Assembly (NCBI RefSeq): GCF_000763495.1
Contig: NZ_CP009576.1
Span: 1,312,001 to 1,376,000, forward strand
Direction: 5' to 3'
DNA length: 64,000 nt
Origin: Listeria ivanovii subsp. londoniensis
GTDB taxonomy: Bacteria > Bacillota > Bacilli > Lactobacillales > Listeriaceae
The notes below the pieces were generated by a model. It searched no databases. It saw only the letters and a list, made by a program, of their open reading frames with translations, and was not told the DNA's origin. Below are positions 1 to 8,926 of this stretch, piece by piece (within the stretch, counting starts at the first letter, position 1; every line of letters begins with the position of its first letter). A program made the translations under genes and the position numbers.

Positions 1-1472
1 TTATCGCTAAATATGGCATTGATTTATCGCGTGTAGAAGAAGTTATGCAAATGGATTCCGTGAAGCTAGCAAATATGCTTTGTGATCCAAATGTTCCGCG
101 TGAAAAAATCGTTTTACTTACAACTGCAATGACACCGGCAAAAATTGTAGAAGTAGTTTCACAAATGAATGTGGTGGAAATGATGATGTCCATGCAAAAA
201 ATGCGTTCACGTCGAACTCCAACTACACAGGCTCACGTAACTAATTTACGTGATAATCCAGTACAAATCGCAGCAGATGCAGCAGAAGCAGCTATTCGTG
301 GTTTTGATGAGCAAGAAACAACCGTTGCGGTAGTTCGTTATGCACCGTTTAATGCACTTAGCTTACTAGTTGGTTCACAAACTGGTCGTGGCGGCGTACT
401 TACACAATGTTCCTTAGAAGAAGCAACCGAATTAGAACTAGGTATGCGTGGTTTAACTTGTTATGCAGAAACTATTTCCGTTTATGGAACAGAACCAGTA
501 TTCACAGATGGAGATGACACACCTTGGTCCAAGGGGATTTTGGCTAGTGCTTATGCTTCTCGTGGTCTGAAAATGCGTTTCACTTCAGGAACAGGTTCCG
601 AAGTTCAAATGGGCTATGCAGAAGGAAAATCGATGCTTTACCTAGAATCCCGCTGTATTTTCATTACAAAAGCAGCCGGTGTTCAAGGACTTCAAAATGG
701 ATCAATTAGTTGTATCGGGATTCCAGGAGCAGTACCAAGTGGAATTCGTGCCGTACTTGCAGAGAATTTAATCGCAGTAATGCTTGATCTCGAAGTTGCT
801 TCTGGTAATGACCAAACATTCTCGCACTCTGATATTCGTCGTACAGCCCGTTTACTAATGCAATTTTTACCAGGAACAGATTATATTTCCTCTGGTTATA
901 GTGCAACTCCAAACTACGATAATATGTTCGCTGGTTCCAATTTTGATGCAGATGATTTTGATGATTACAATATTTTACAACGTGATTTAAAAGTAGACGG
1001 TGGTTTAACGCCGGTTACTGAAGAAGAAGTTGTTACAGTTAGAAATAAAGCAGCACGTGTTATCCAAGTTGTGTTTGAACAATTAGGTCTTCCAAAAGTG
1101 ACGGATGAAGAAGTAGAAGCAGCAACTTACGCACGTGGAAGTAAAGATATGCCAGAACGTAACATGGTAGAAGATATTAAAGCAGCAGCAGAAATGATGG
1201 ACCGCGGTGTAACTGGTCTGGATGTTGTTAAAGCGTTATCTGCTGGTGGATTTGATGATGTTGCCGAAAGCGTACTAAATATGTTGAAACAACGTGTATC
1301 TGGAGACTTCCTGCATACTTCAGCAATTATTGATAAAGACTGGAATGTTATTAGTTCGGTCAATGATTTAAATGATTACGCTGGTCCAGGAACTGGTTAT
1401 CGCTTAGAAGGCGAACGCTGGGAAAAACTAAAAGATATCGCTGTTGCAGTCGATGCAAACGAATTAGACTAA
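1..1472 (+). CDS. pduC: Propanediol dehydratase large subunit (5'-partial)
   Basis: This is the catalytic alpha subunit of AdoCbl-dependent diol dehydratase, which converts 1,2-propanediol to propionaldehyde (and glycerol to 3-hydroxypropionaldehyde) in the Pdu microcompartment lumen. The frame is open to the left edge (first full codon at 3), so about 490 of the usual ~554 residues are present and the true start lies outside. Diagnostic diol dehydratase stretches are visible: [45 protein letters not shown] and [20 protein letters not shown]. The Met at 45 is internal. It is followed 37 bases later by pduD, behind a strong AAAAGGAGGA ribosome site. Identification is firm from family knowledge; the truncation is only the window edge. 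Confidence 0.97.
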   Translation, partial: IAKYGIDLSRVEEVMQMDSVKLANMLCDPNVPREKIVLLTTAMTPAKIVEVVSQMNVVEMMMSMQKMRSRRTPTTQAHVTNLRDNPVQIAADAAEAAIRGFDEQETTVAVVRYAPFNALSLLVGSQTGRGGVLTQCSLEEATELELGMRGLTCYAETISVYGTEPVFTDGDDTPWSKGILASAYASRGLKMRFTSGTGSEVQMGYAEGKSMLYLESRCIFITKAAGVQGLQNGSISCIGIPGAVPSGIRAVLAENLIAVMLDLEVASGNDQTFSHSDIRRTARLLMQFLPGTDYISSGYSATPNYDNMFAGSNFDADDFDDYNILQRDLKVDGGLTPVTEEEVVTVRNKAARVIQVVFEQLGLPKVTDEEVEAATYARGSKDMPERNMVEDIKAAAEMMDRGVTGLDVVKALSAGGFDDVAESVLNMLKQRVSGDFLHTSAIIDKDWNVISSVNDLNDYAGPGTGYRLEGERWEKLKDIAVAVDANELD

Positions 1473-1509
1473 GCTACTTCCCATTTTTTTAAAAGGAGGA
1501 CTAAAAGAC

Positions 1510-2169
1510 ATGGTTGAAATTAACGAAAAAGTACTTCGCGGAATTATTGCAGAAGTGCTAGATGAATTACAGCTAAAAGAAGATAAAGTTTCTTTCCAAA
1601 AAGAAGCGCCTGCTGTAGCTGTTTCAGGAGAATGTTTTCTAACAGAAGTTGGGGAAGCGGAACCTGGCAGACAAAAAGATGAAGTTGTGATCGCAGTTGC
1701 TCCAGCTTTTGGAAAATACCAAACAAAAAATATTGTGGGTGTACCACATAAACAAATTTTACGTGAAGTGATTGCTGGAATTGAAGAAGAGGGATTAAAA
1801 GCACGTGTTGTTCGTGTATTCCGTTCTTCTGATGTAGCATTCGTCGCAGTAGAAGGAGATAAATTAAGTGGTTCTGGTATTTGTATCGGAATTCAGTCAC
1901 GTGGAACAGCTTTAATCCACCAAAAAGACTTACAACCACTTTCCAACTTAGAACTTTTCCCACAAGCACCACTGATTACGCTAGAAACTTACCGGGCAAT
2001 TGGAAAAAATGCAGCAAAATATGCGAAAGGCGAATCACCAAATCCAGTCCCAATGGTAAATGATCAAATGGCTCGTCCGAAATTCCAAGCAAAAGCAGCT
2101 TTACTTCATATCAAAGAAACAAAGCATGTGGTTCAAGGGAAAAACGCGGTTGAATTACAAGTAAACTAA
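1510..2169 (+). CDS. pduD: Propanediol dehydratase medium subunit
   Basis: This is the beta subunit of AdoCbl-dependent diol dehydratase; with the alpha subunit it forms the cobalamin-binding part of the enzyme. The 219 residues match the family length. The first ~18 residues (starting [20 protein letters not shown]) form an amphipathic helix of the kind known in PduD as an encapsulation peptide that directs the holoenzyme into the shell. The remainder contains the conserved segments [18 protein letters not shown] and [20 protein letters not shown]. It sits between pduC and pduE with short gaps, so the three subunits are co-transcribed. The start at 1510 is supported by the AAAAGGAGGA site just upstream. 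Confidence 0.96.
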   Translation: MVEINEKVLRGIIAEVLDELQLKEDKVSFQKEAPAVAVSGECFLTEVGEAEPGRQKDEVVIAVAPAFGKYQTKNIVGVPHKQILREVIAGIEEEGLKARVVRVFRSSDVAFVAVEGDKLSGSGICIGIQSRGTALIHQKDLQPLSNLELFPQAPLITLETYRAIGKNAAKYAKGESPNPVPMVNDQMARPKFQAKAALLHIKETKHVVQGKNAVELQVN

Positions 2170-2187
2170 TAGTGAGGTGAGAAAATA

Positions 2188-2700
2188 ATGAATCAAGAAG
2201 CATTAGAAAATATGGTCAGAGATATTTTACAAGAAGTGAATAGTGGCGCAGTAAAAACAACTACTTCCCAAAAAGTAAGTGGAGATACGCTAACAGTCCG
2301 TGATTATCCACTAGGTACAAAACGACCTGAACTTGTGAAAACATCTACAAAAAAATCATTAGACGATATCACTTTGAAAAATGTTTTAGACGGTACGATT
2401 AAGCCAGAAGATGTAAGGGTTACAGCCGAAACACTAAAAATGCAAGCACAAGTAGCGAGAGACGCAGGACGTGCAACACTTGCTAACAATTTTGAGCGGG
2501 CAGCTGAATTAACCATTGTTCCGGATGAGCGGATTTTAGAAATTTATAATGCGATGCGTCCTTATCGTTCTTCTAAAGCAGAATTATTTGCGATTGCTGA
2601 CGAATTAGAAAATGTTTATCATGCAACGATTTGCTCTAGTTATGTACGCGAGGCAGCAGAGCTTTATCAAGAGCGTAAAAAATTAAAAGGTGATAATTAA
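2188..2700 (+). CDS. pduE: Propanediol dehydratase small subunit
   Basis: This is the gamma subunit of AdoCbl-dependent diol dehydratase (170 residues, normal length). Residues 1-18 (MNQEALENMVRDILQEVN) again look like a short amphipathic helix similar to encapsulation peptides. The body shows the gamma-subunit pattern DYPLGTKRPELVKTSTKKSLDDITL and the C-terminal RPYRSSKAELFAIADELE segment. The gene follows pduD by 18 bases with a GTGAGGTGAG ribosome site and precedes the reactivase gene pduG, the usual order. No anomalies are seen. Confidence 0.96.
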   Translation: MNQEALENMVRDILQEVNSGAVKTTTSQKVSGDTLTVRDYPLGTKRPELVKTSTKKSLDDITLKNVLDGTIKPEDVRVTAETLKMQAQVARDAGRATLANNFERAAELTIVPDERILEIYNAMRPYRSSKAELFAIADELENVYHATICSSYVREAAELYQERKKLKGDN

Positions 2701-2742
2701 AAACACCTTGCTCTCGATTATCTAGGAAATGCGGTGAAGTGA

Positions 2743-4584
2743 ATGAAATATATTGCAGGCATTGATATCGGGAATTCAACAACTGAGGTAGCACTGGCAA
2801 CAACAGACGCACAAAATAAGCCGGATTTTGTTGCCAGTGCTATTTCTGAAACAACTGGTATCAAAGGAACAAAACAAAACCTTCACGGAATTTTTAAAGC
2901 ATTAAAACTTGCTTTGGAAAAAGTAAATGCAACCACTGCGGACTTAATGGAAATACGGATTAATGAAGCGACTCCCGTGATTGGTGATGTGGCAATGGAA
3001 ACAATTACCGAAACAATTATCACCGAATCTACCATGATTGGGCATAATCCAAAAACCCCTGGTGGACTAGGAATGGGCTCAGGTATAACTGTTCTTTTGG
3101 ATGAATTAGCTTCTAAACCTAAAGATGGAAGTTACATCGTTATCATTCCAAAAACAGTAGATTTTGAGGATGCAGCAATCGTGATGAATAAGTATAGTGA
3201 AAGTGGTTATCAAATAACTGCTGCTATTCTTCAAGCAGATGACGGTGTACTTGTTCATAACCGTTTAAATCATAAAATACCGATTGTAGATGAAGTTAGT
3301 TTTATTGATAAAGTTCCAGTAGGGATGTTAGCAGCAGTTGAAGTTGCTGCACCTGGTAAAGTGATTGAGACGATTTCTAATCCATATGGTATCGCGACAG
3401 TATTTCATTTAAGTTCTGATGAAACAAAGAATATTATTCCCGTCGCACGTGCTTTAATTGGAAACCGTTCTGCTGTCGTAATTAAAACGCCAGAAGGTGA
3501 CGTCAAAGCTCGAACTATTCCAGCTGGACATATTGAGCTCGCCTCAGGAAGTCGGACGCTTCGAGTAAACGTAGCTGAAGGTTCTGAAAAAATTATGCAA
3601 GCAATTACGTCATTACCAAAACTGGATAATGCTAGTGGAGAACCAGGAACAAATATTGGCGGAATGCTAGAAAAAGTTCGGCAAACAATGGCCGGGCTTA
3701 CAGATAAACTTCCAGCAGATATTTTTATTCAAGATTTACTTGCTGTGGATACTTTTGTTCCGATGAATGTGCAAGGTGGACTTGCTGGCGAATTTTCGAT
3801 GGAGCAAGCGGTTGGGACTGCATCAATGGTCAAAAGTGATCATTTGCAAATGGCCGCTATCGCTTCTGAAATTGAGCGGGAATTAAACGTTGCTGTCAAA
3901 ATCGGAGGAGCTGAAGCAGAAGCCGCAATTCTTGGTGCACTTACAACTCCCGGAACTAATACGCCACTAGCGATTTTAGATCTTGGTGCAGGTTCGACCG
4001 ATGCTTCCATTATCAATGGTAAAGGAGAAATCATCGCAACGCATTTGGCAGGCGCGGGTGATATGGTAACCATGATTATTCAGTCGGAAATTGGTTTAGA
4101 GGATCGCTACTTAGCAGAAGATATTAAAAAATATCCACTTGCAAAAGTAGAAAGCATTTTCCATATTCGTCATGAAGATGGTACGGTGCAGTTTTTCGAT
4201 ACACCACTTTCTCCAAGCGTGTTTGCAAAAGTCGTGATTGTAAAACCGGATGGCTTTGTGCCGATTCCTGGTGATGTCTCGATTGAAAAAATTAAATTAG
4301 TTCGTCGTTCTGCTAAAGAGCGGGTTTTTGTAACAAACACGATTCGGGCCTTAAAATATGTCAGCCCAACTGGTAATATTCGTGATATTCCATTTGTTGT
4401 AATTGTCGGAGGTTCCGCGCTCGATTTTGAAATTCCGCAATTAATTACGGATGCACTTTCACATTATTCGCTTGTGGCTGGACGTGGGAATATTCGTGGT
4501 AAGGAAGGTCCAAGGAATGCAGTAGCAACAGGTTTAATACTTTCTAATAAGCGAGGCGATGAGCATGATTCCAGTGCTAAATAA
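2743..4584 (+). CDS. pduG: Diol dehydratase reactivase, large subunit
   Basis: This ATP-dependent chaperone-like protein releases damaged cobalamin from inactivated diol dehydratase, together with PduH. At 613 residues it matches the DdrA/PduG family. The actin/Hsp70-like nucleotide-binding fold is marked by GIDIGNSTTEVAL near the N-terminus, DLGAGSTDASI around residue 412, and a late glycine-rich VVIVGGSALDFEIP. The reading frame overlaps pduH by 26 bases, which suggests translational coupling of the two subunits. The start is supported by GCGGTGAAGTGA upstream of the ATG. No frameshifts are seen. Confidence 0.96.
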   Translation: MKYIAGIDIGNSTTEVALATTDAQNKPDFVASAISETTGIKGTKQNLHGIFKALKLALEKVNATTADLMEIRINEATPVIGDVAMETITETIITESTMIGHNPKTPGGLGMGSGITVLLDELASKPKDGSYIVIIPKTVDFEDAAIVMNKYSESGYQITAAILQADDGVLVHNRLNHKIPIVDEVSFIDKVPVGMLAAVEVAAPGKVIETISNPYGIATVFHLSSDETKNIIPVARALIGNRSAVVIKTPEGDVKARTIPAGHIELASGSRTLRVNVAEGSEKIMQAITSLPKLDNASGEPGTNIGGMLEKVRQTMAGLTDKLPADIFIQDLLAVDTFVPMNVQGGLAGEFSMEQAVGTASMVKSDHLQMAAIASEIERELNVAVKIGGAEAEAAILGALTTPGTNTPLAILDLGAGSTDASIINGKGEIIATHLAGAGDMVTMIIQSEIGLEDRYLAEDIKKYPLAKVESIFHIRHEDGTVQFFDTPLSPSVFAKVVIVKPDGFVPIPGDVSIEKIKLVRRSAKERVFVTNTIRALKYVSPTGNIRDIPFVVIVGGSALDFEIPQLITDALSHYSLVAGRGNIRGKEGPRNAVATGLILSNKRGDEHDSSAK

Positions 4585-4912
4585 GCCAGCAATTTACTTT
4601 CATGCCGACACAGATGCGAGTCCAGAAAGTATTAAGCAAGTTTTATTCGGAATAGAAGAAGAAGGCATTCCTTGTGAGTTAGAAATCAAGCCCTTGAAAG
4701 ATGAAGTAGAGGCAGCATTTCGAGCTTCTGCGAGTTCACCACTCCTAGTTGGGGTTACGCTGAAAAATGATCATTTAGTCATTCATTATCGTAATTTGCC
4801 ACCTGATCAACCGCTTTTTTCAGCGTATCGTTTCGAAGCAAATACGAGCGAAGAAAAGCGTAACATGGGAATGAATGCTGCACGGCTCGTCAAGGGTGTA
4901 CCTTTTAAATAA
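4559..4912 (+). CDS. pduH: Diol dehydratase reactivase, small subunit
   Basis: This is the small subunit of the diol/glycerol dehydratase reactivating factor (DdrB type, 117 residues). Its fold resembles the dehydratase beta subunit and swaps with it during release of inactive cofactor. The sequence shows IYFHADTDASPESIKQVLFGIEEEGIPCE and ends with NMGMNAARLVKGVPFK, both typical of the family. It begins inside the end of pduG and is followed within 13 bases by the shell gene pduK, with an AAGGAGGTGAAGG ribosome site between them. Confidence 0.94.
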   Translation: MSMIPVLNKPAIYFHADTDASPESIKQVLFGIEEEGIPCELEIKPLKDEVEAAFRASASSPLLVGVTLKNDHLVIHYRNLPPDQPLFSAYRFEANTSEEKRNMGMNAARLVKGVPFK

Positions 4913-4924
4913 GGAGGTGAAGGA

Positions 4925-5371
4925 ATGCATCAAGCAATTGGTATTATCGAAATTAAAGGACTCGCTTCCGCAATTACTGTGGCCGATACAATGGCAAAAG
5001 TGGCAAATATCGAATTAATTGGCACCGAAAAGGCAAAAGGTTTTGGCTGGATTATGGTGAAAATTGAAGGAGATGTCGCGGCAGTAAATGCAGCTCTCGA
5101 AGCAGGGGAACAAACCGCTTTAGCATCAGATAGCTTTGTTGCTAAAAAAGTCATTCCTCGTCCAGGAGAAGAAATTTTTACTGTTTTTTGGCCAAGAGAA
5201 GAAGTAACGCCAGAACCAGTGAAAGAAGAGCCAGTTCAAATCGAACAAGAAAAACCAGCTGAGCCCGAAGTAACGGCAGAAGCTACTTGTAATTTATGTC
5301 ATGATCCAGCTTGCCCACGGGTAAAAGGGGATCCTAGACAAGATTGTATTCATTTTGAAGAAGAGAAATAA
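4925..5371 (+). CDS. pduK: Microcompartment shell protein with Cys-rich tail (PduK)
   Basis: This is a BMC-domain shell protein of the Pdu organelle. Residues ~3-88 form the single BMC domain (AIGIIEIKGLASAITVADTMAK through VAKKVIPRPGEEI). A linker rich in Glu, Pro and Val follows (~95-122). The tail holds four cysteines in the pattern C-x2-C-x4-C-x10-C within CNLCHDPACPRVKGDPRQDC. PduK proteins are known to carry such an extension, and metal or Fe-S binding has been proposed for it; nothing in the sequence proves which metal. The gene lies directly before the major shell gene pduJ. Total length is 148 residues. Confidence 0.92.
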   Translation: MHQAIGIIEIKGLASAITVADTMAKVANIELIGTEKAKGFGWIMVKIEGDVAAVNAALEAGEQTALASDSFVAKKVIPRPGEEIFTVFWPREEVTPEPVKEEPVQIEQEKPAEPEVTAEATCNLCHDPACPRVKGDPRQDCIHFEEEK

Positions 5372-5395
5372 ACCCAATTTTGAGGAGGAAATATA

Positions 5396-5671
5396 ATGAA
5401 TAATGCACTTGGAATGATCGAAACTAAAGGACTTGTTGGCGCAATTGAAGCAGCTGACGCAATGGTAAAAGCAGCAAACGTATCACTTGTAGGTTATGAA
5501 AAAATCGGTTCTGGACTTGTAACAGTTATGGTACGCGGTGATGTTGGTGCAGTAAAAGCAGCCACAGACGCAGGGGCAGCAGCAGCTCGTAATGTTGGAG
5601 AAGTACAATCTATCCATGTTATCCCTCGTCCTCATAACGATGTAGAAACATTGCTACCAAAAGGTCTGTAA
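5396..5671 (+). CDS. pduJ: Major hexameric shell protein PduJ
   Basis: This is a single-domain BMC protein of 91 residues that builds hexameric facets of the Pdu shell. It carries the canonical [20 protein letters not shown] opening, the [21 protein letters not shown] core and the [11 protein letters not shown] end. A strong GAGGAGGAAATATA ribosome site precedes it, as expected for an abundant structural protein. It could be called PduA-like, but its position between pduK and pduL makes PduJ the better name. It is strongly similar in protein sequence to the EutM copy at 25951, although the DNA has diverged at many third positions. Confidence 0.94.
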   Translation: MNNALGMIETKGLVGAIEAADAMVKAANVSLVGYEKIGSGLVTVMVRGDVGAVKAATDAGAAAARNVGEVQSIHVIPRPHNDVETLLPKGL

Positions 5672-5674
5672 ACT

Positions 5675-6310
5675 GTGGAAAGAGAAGAATTGAAAAGTCT
5701 GATTAAAAAAATAGTGGCAGATACAATAAATGGTGCGGAAACAGAGATTCCAATTGGAGTCTCTAACCGCCACATTCATCTGACAGAATCGGACTACAAC
5801 CAACTATTCCCGAATGAGCCAATTCAAGTGAAAAAATGGCTAAAACAACCAGGCGAATTCGCAGCAGAACAGACGCTTACAGTTGTGTCTGATAAAGGCG
5901 AATTAAAACGTGTTCGAATTTTAGGACCGTTGCGGAAATTTTCGCAAGTAGAACTTTCTAAAACGGATGCGAGAATGCTTGGTTTACAAATTCCAATTCG
6001 TATTTCCGGTGATATCGAAGGCACACCAGGAATTAAATTAGTTTCCAAAACGCGTGAATTAACTTTACCAAAAGGTGTCATCGTTGCGAAACGTCATATT
6101 CATTTGCCAGAAAATGTAGCAGCTGAATACGGCGTAAAACAAGGCGATGAAGTTTCTGTGGAAGTTGGTTCAGAGTTAAGAAGCCTTATTTTGCATCATT
6201 GCACGATTCGGGTAAACAATCAGTTTATTCCAGAAATGCACATTGATACAGATGAAGCGAATGCAGCAGACATTGCTGGCAATGCTTTTGCAAAAATTAT
6301 CAAGCCGTGA
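5675..6310 (+). CDS. pduL: Phosphotransacylase PduL
   Basis: This enzyme converts propionyl-CoA to propionyl-phosphate inside the Pdu compartment, regenerating CoA for PduP. The 211-residue protein contains the two PTAC half-domains, each marked by a zinc-binding histidine motif: GVSNRHIHLTESD near residue 28 and VAKRHIHLPENVA near residue 135. Residues 1-18 (MEREELKSLIKKIVADTI) resemble an encapsulation peptide. The start is a GTG only 3 bases after the pduJ stop, so translation is probably coupled. A second PTAC gene, for the Eut system, lies at 27165. Confidence 0.95.
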   Translation: MEREELKSLIKKIVADTINGAETEIPIGVSNRHIHLTESDYNQLFPNEPIQVKKWLKQPGEFAAEQTLTVVSDKGELKRVRILGPLRKFSQVELSKTDARMLGLQIPIRISGDIEGTPGIKLVSKTRELTLPKGVIVAKRHIHLPENVAAEYGVKQGDEVSVEVGSELRSLILHHCTIRVNNQFIPEMHIDTDEANAADIAGNAFAKIIKP

Positions 6311-6329
6311 CAGTTAAGGAGGTGTGAAA

Positions 6330-7166
6330 ATGGATGTTTTACAAGGAGCAAATGAACGGATGGAAGAGCTCGCAGCATTAATGAATAAAGATATTATCCA
6401 ACCAGTTGCTGAGGGAACAAACGTGAAAGTTGGCGTCGATTTAGGAACTTCCTCGATCGTTTTTGTTGTATTAGACGAAGAAAATGTACCGCTATTTGGT
6501 GCTTTTGAATTTGCTGATGCTGTAAGGGATGGGCTTGTTGTTAATTACCGGGAATCAGTAGAGGTAGTAACCCGACTGAAAGAAAGGGCAGAGCAGTGTC
6601 TTGGGATAACACTTACACATGCTTCTGGAGCTATTCCACCTGGAACGGTAGGTAACAATAAAAAAGTAGTTGCCAATGTTATCGAAAGTGCTGGAATGGA
6701 AGCTCTTTATACGATTGATGAACCAACTGCTGCTGCTGCCGTACTAGATTTGAAAGATGGCGCTGTAGTAGATGTCGGTGGTGGTACAACCGGAATTAGT
6801 GTTTTTCAAGATGGAAAAGTGATTTATACCGCAGATGAACCAACTGGAGGAACGCATATGACCCTTGTTCTTGCAGGATATTATGGCGTCTCCGTAGAAG
6901 AAGCAGAACAAAAAAAACGAATCAAAAAAGATTCTAGTGAACATTTTTCGGTGATGCGTCCGGTAGTTGAAAAAATGGCGGAAATCACGCGAGTTCATCT
7001 CGAAAAATCGCCCTCGGAACCACTTTTTATTGTTGGCGGTGCTTCTGCTTATAGTCAGTTCAAAGGTACATTTGAAGCCTATTTGAAAATGCCTGTTTTC
7101 CAACCAAATTATCCGCAATATGTTACGCCGCTTGGTATTGCAATGAGTTCAGGGAGCGGAATATGA
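6330..7166 (+). CDS. eutJ: EutJ-like ATPase/chaperone in the pdu operon
   Basis: This is a member of the EutJ group of actin/Hsp70-fold proteins, a suspected chaperone for microcompartment enzymes. The nucleotide-binding motifs VGVDLGTSSIVFVVLDE and VVDVGGGTTGISVF are clear, as is IDEPTAAAAVL. The ATG at 6330 is chosen over a GTG two codons earlier because the AAGGAGG site at 6316-6322 lies at ideal distance from it. The protein is 278 residues. It sits between pduL and pduM rather than in the eut operon, which has no EutJ in this window, so it may serve Pdu or both systems. Its exact client is unknown. Confidence 0.85.
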   Translation: MDVLQGANERMEELAALMNKDIIQPVAEGTNVKVGVDLGTSSIVFVVLDEENVPLFGAFEFADAVRDGLVVNYRESVEVVTRLKERAEQCLGITLTHASGAIPPGTVGNNKKVVANVIESAGMEALYTIDEPTAAAAVLDLKDGAVVDVGGGTTGISVFQDGKVIYTADEPTGGTHMTLVLAGYYGVSVEEAEQKKRIKKDSSEHFSVMRPVVEKMAEITRVHLEKSPSEPLFIVGGASAYSQFKGTFEAYLKMPVFQPNYPQYVTPLGIAMSSGSGI

Positions 7167-7642
7167 TAGAAAAATTAGTGAAAATAATCGTTGCGCGCTT
7201 AATGGCCCGTGAAGCAAACCGAACTTCGATACCCATTTCCAAAATGCCGCGAGATCCAGTTGCTCTTTTTATCGAAAGCGGGACAGTTCGGTTAACACAA
7301 GTCAATCAGCATTTCCTAGAACGATTGCTTAGTGGAAACCGCCCCGGATATTTAACTTGCTGGATAGAAAAAGCAGCGGAATACGATGTTACTTTGGAAC
7401 TGGAACTTTTTGATAGCGGAGAACCTTGGCTTGACTACCAAATGTTAACCCAAATATCGTTACCAATTTATAGTATTAACGGAGAACAACTCGTTCATTC
7501 AACAAGGCGCGTAATTTGTTACAGCGATAGCGCAATAATTCCAAGCGGAAGTACACTTTGCAAAAATAAAAAACAGCTTGTTACACCGCTTGCAAATGAA
7601 TTTTTAATCAAAAATAATATTGCAGTGCGGGAAAGGCAGTGA
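7163..7642 (+). CDS. pduM: Pdu microcompartment protein PduM
   Basis: This 159-residue protein occupies the pduM position between pduL and pduN, and its length fits. PduM is required for proper Pdu organelle assembly in Salmonella, but its molecular function is not established. Residues 1-16 (MIEKLVKIIVARLMAR) form a potential amphipathic helix like the encapsulation peptides. The C-terminal segment LVTPLANEFLIKNNIAV resembles a motif in EutT and in the unknown Eut protein at 27803 (see findings). It overlaps the previous gene by 4 bases. The assignment rests mainly on order and size, with moderate sequence recognition. Confidence 0.78.
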   Translation: MIEKLVKIIVARLMAREANRTSIPISKMPRDPVALFIESGTVRLTQVNQHFLERLLSGNRPGYLTCWIEKAAEYDVTLELELFDSGEPWLDYQMLTQISLPIYSINGEQLVHSTRRVICYSDSAIIPSGSTLCKNKKQLVTPLANEFLIKNNIAVRERQ

Positions 7643-7646
7643 CGTA

Positions 7647-7910
7647 ATGTTTATGGCAAAAATTACCGGAAGTGTAGTTTCCACGAAAAAAGAGGACTCG
7701 CTTGTAGGTAAAAAATTAATGATTGTACAACCCGTTGATGCAAACGGAGAAAATGTTCGCTCAGAAGAAGTAGCATGTGACTCAGTTGGCGCGGGAATTG
7801 GCGAATACGTTCTCGTTGCTCGTGGAAATGCTGCTAGAAGTGTTTTTATGGAACCAAATAGTGCAATTGATTCGGCGATTATTGCAATTGTCGATAGTTT
7901 TGATAAGTAA
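7647..7910 (+). CDS. pduN: Pentameric shell vertex protein PduN
   Basis: This is an EutN/CcmL-family vertex protein that caps the pentameric corners of the Pdu shell. The domain is visible from AKITGSVVSTKKEDSLVGKKLM through DSVGAGIGEYVLVARGNAAR to the final IVDSFDK. The longer open frame begins at 7620, but that would place unrelated residues before the conserved start. ATG 7647 (or 7653, two codons on) fits the family and has AAAGG just upstream. It is 87 residues from 7647. It lies between pduM and pduO, the standard order. Confidence 0.92.
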   Translation: MFMAKITGSVVSTKKEDSLVGKKLMIVQPVDANGENVRSEEVACDSVGAGIGEYVLVARGNAARSVFMEPNSAIDSAIIAIVDSFDK

Positions 7911-7924
7911 GGAGTGAATAACTC

Positions 7925-8920
7925 GTGAGTATTTATACAAAAACTGGTGATAAAGGAACCACTGCGCTATTTGATGGTAGTCGTGTGAAAAAATATGACG
8001 ATCGCGTAGAGACATATGGCTCTTTTGATGAACTAAATGCAGAAATTAGTGTTGCTGAAAAATTTGTGACTTCTGCCGAAAATAAAACGTTACTTCGAAA
8101 TATCGAACGGCAATTGTTTTATGTTTGCGCAGAGCTTGCGACAGAAAATGAAGCAGCCCTTGCTAGTAAAATCATCATCACACAAAATGATATAAGTGAT
8201 TTAGAACAAGTAATTGATACTTACACTGCAAAACTACCAAAAGTAGATAGCTTTGTTTTGCCAGGTTCTAGTACAGCAGGAGCATTTCTCCATAGTGCGC
8301 GCACAATCGCCAGACGCGCGGAACGATTATTAGTTCGTTTTGCTGAACAAACTCCGGTTAGAAAAGAGCTACTTCAATTTGTGAATCGATTATCTGATTG
8401 CTTGTATATCGTTGCTAGAGAAGAAGATTTCAGACAAATGCTTGATAAAGCAACCAAATTAATTGTTGCCAGGTACTTAGAAATAACCGAAGAAAAAAAG
8501 CCGATTACGGCAAATCTATCTTTCTCCTTTTGTGAAAATTTAATGCGTAAAGTTTGTATCGTTTCTGAAGAAGAAGGCGTTCCGGTTACACTTGCGGTGG
8601 TTGATGCGCACGGGAATACTAGGTTTAACTACCGGATGGAGCATGCTCTCCTCGTCAGTGCAGAACTTGCAACGAAAAAAGCCTACTCAGCAGTAGCAAT
8701 GAAAACAAGCACAGAAAATTTAACAGAAGCAGTCCAACCTGGTGCCGCACTTTACCAATTAGAAACTTTAACGAATGGTGATATCGTTACTTTCGGTGGA
8801 GGGGTTCCGCTGTACGCAAAAGACGGAACAATAATTGGTGGAATTGGCATTAGTGGTGGATCAGTAGAGCAAGATATCCGCATTGCAAAAAAAGCATTAT
8901 CAATGATAGAGAAGGGGTAA
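7925..8920 (+). CDS. pduO: Two-domain cob(I)alamin adenosyltransferase PduO
   Basis: PduO attaches the adenosyl group to cob(I)alamin to make AdoCbl for the diol dehydratase. Residues 1-~180 are the PduO-type ATR domain (SIYTKTGDKGTTALFDG, RTIARRAERLLVRF, FVNRLSDCLYIVARE). Residues ~185-331 are a GlcG/HbpS-like (DUF336) domain, as in Salmonella PduO, which is thought to bind heme or cobalamin. The start is GTG at 7925 behind AAGGAGTG. It is one of three different ATRs in this window, the others being EutT at 26398 and a one-domain enzyme at 47964. Confidence 0.95.
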   Translation: MSIYTKTGDKGTTALFDGSRVKKYDDRVETYGSFDELNAEISVAEKFVTSAENKTLLRNIERQLFYVCAELATENEAALASKIIITQNDISDLEQVIDTYTAKLPKVDSFVLPGSSTAGAFLHSARTIARRAERLLVRFAEQTPVRKELLQFVNRLSDCLYIVAREEDFRQMLDKATKLIVARYLEITEEKKPITANLSFSFCENLMRKVCIVSEEEGVPVTLAVVDAHGNTRFNYRMEHALLVSAELATKKAYSAVAMKTSTENLTEAVQPGAALYQLETLTNGDIVTFGGGVPLYAKDGTIIGGIGISGGSVEQDIRIAKKALSMIEKG

Positions 8921-8926
8921 TTCAGT

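Noticed and set aside
706-912. Reverse-strand open frame inside pduC
   Set aside because: It has no ribosome site and lies opposite a strongly conserved enzyme; it is a shadow of codon bias.
1-1472. Treating pduC as a broken gene
   Set aside because: The frame is intact to the window edge; it is only cut by the boundary.
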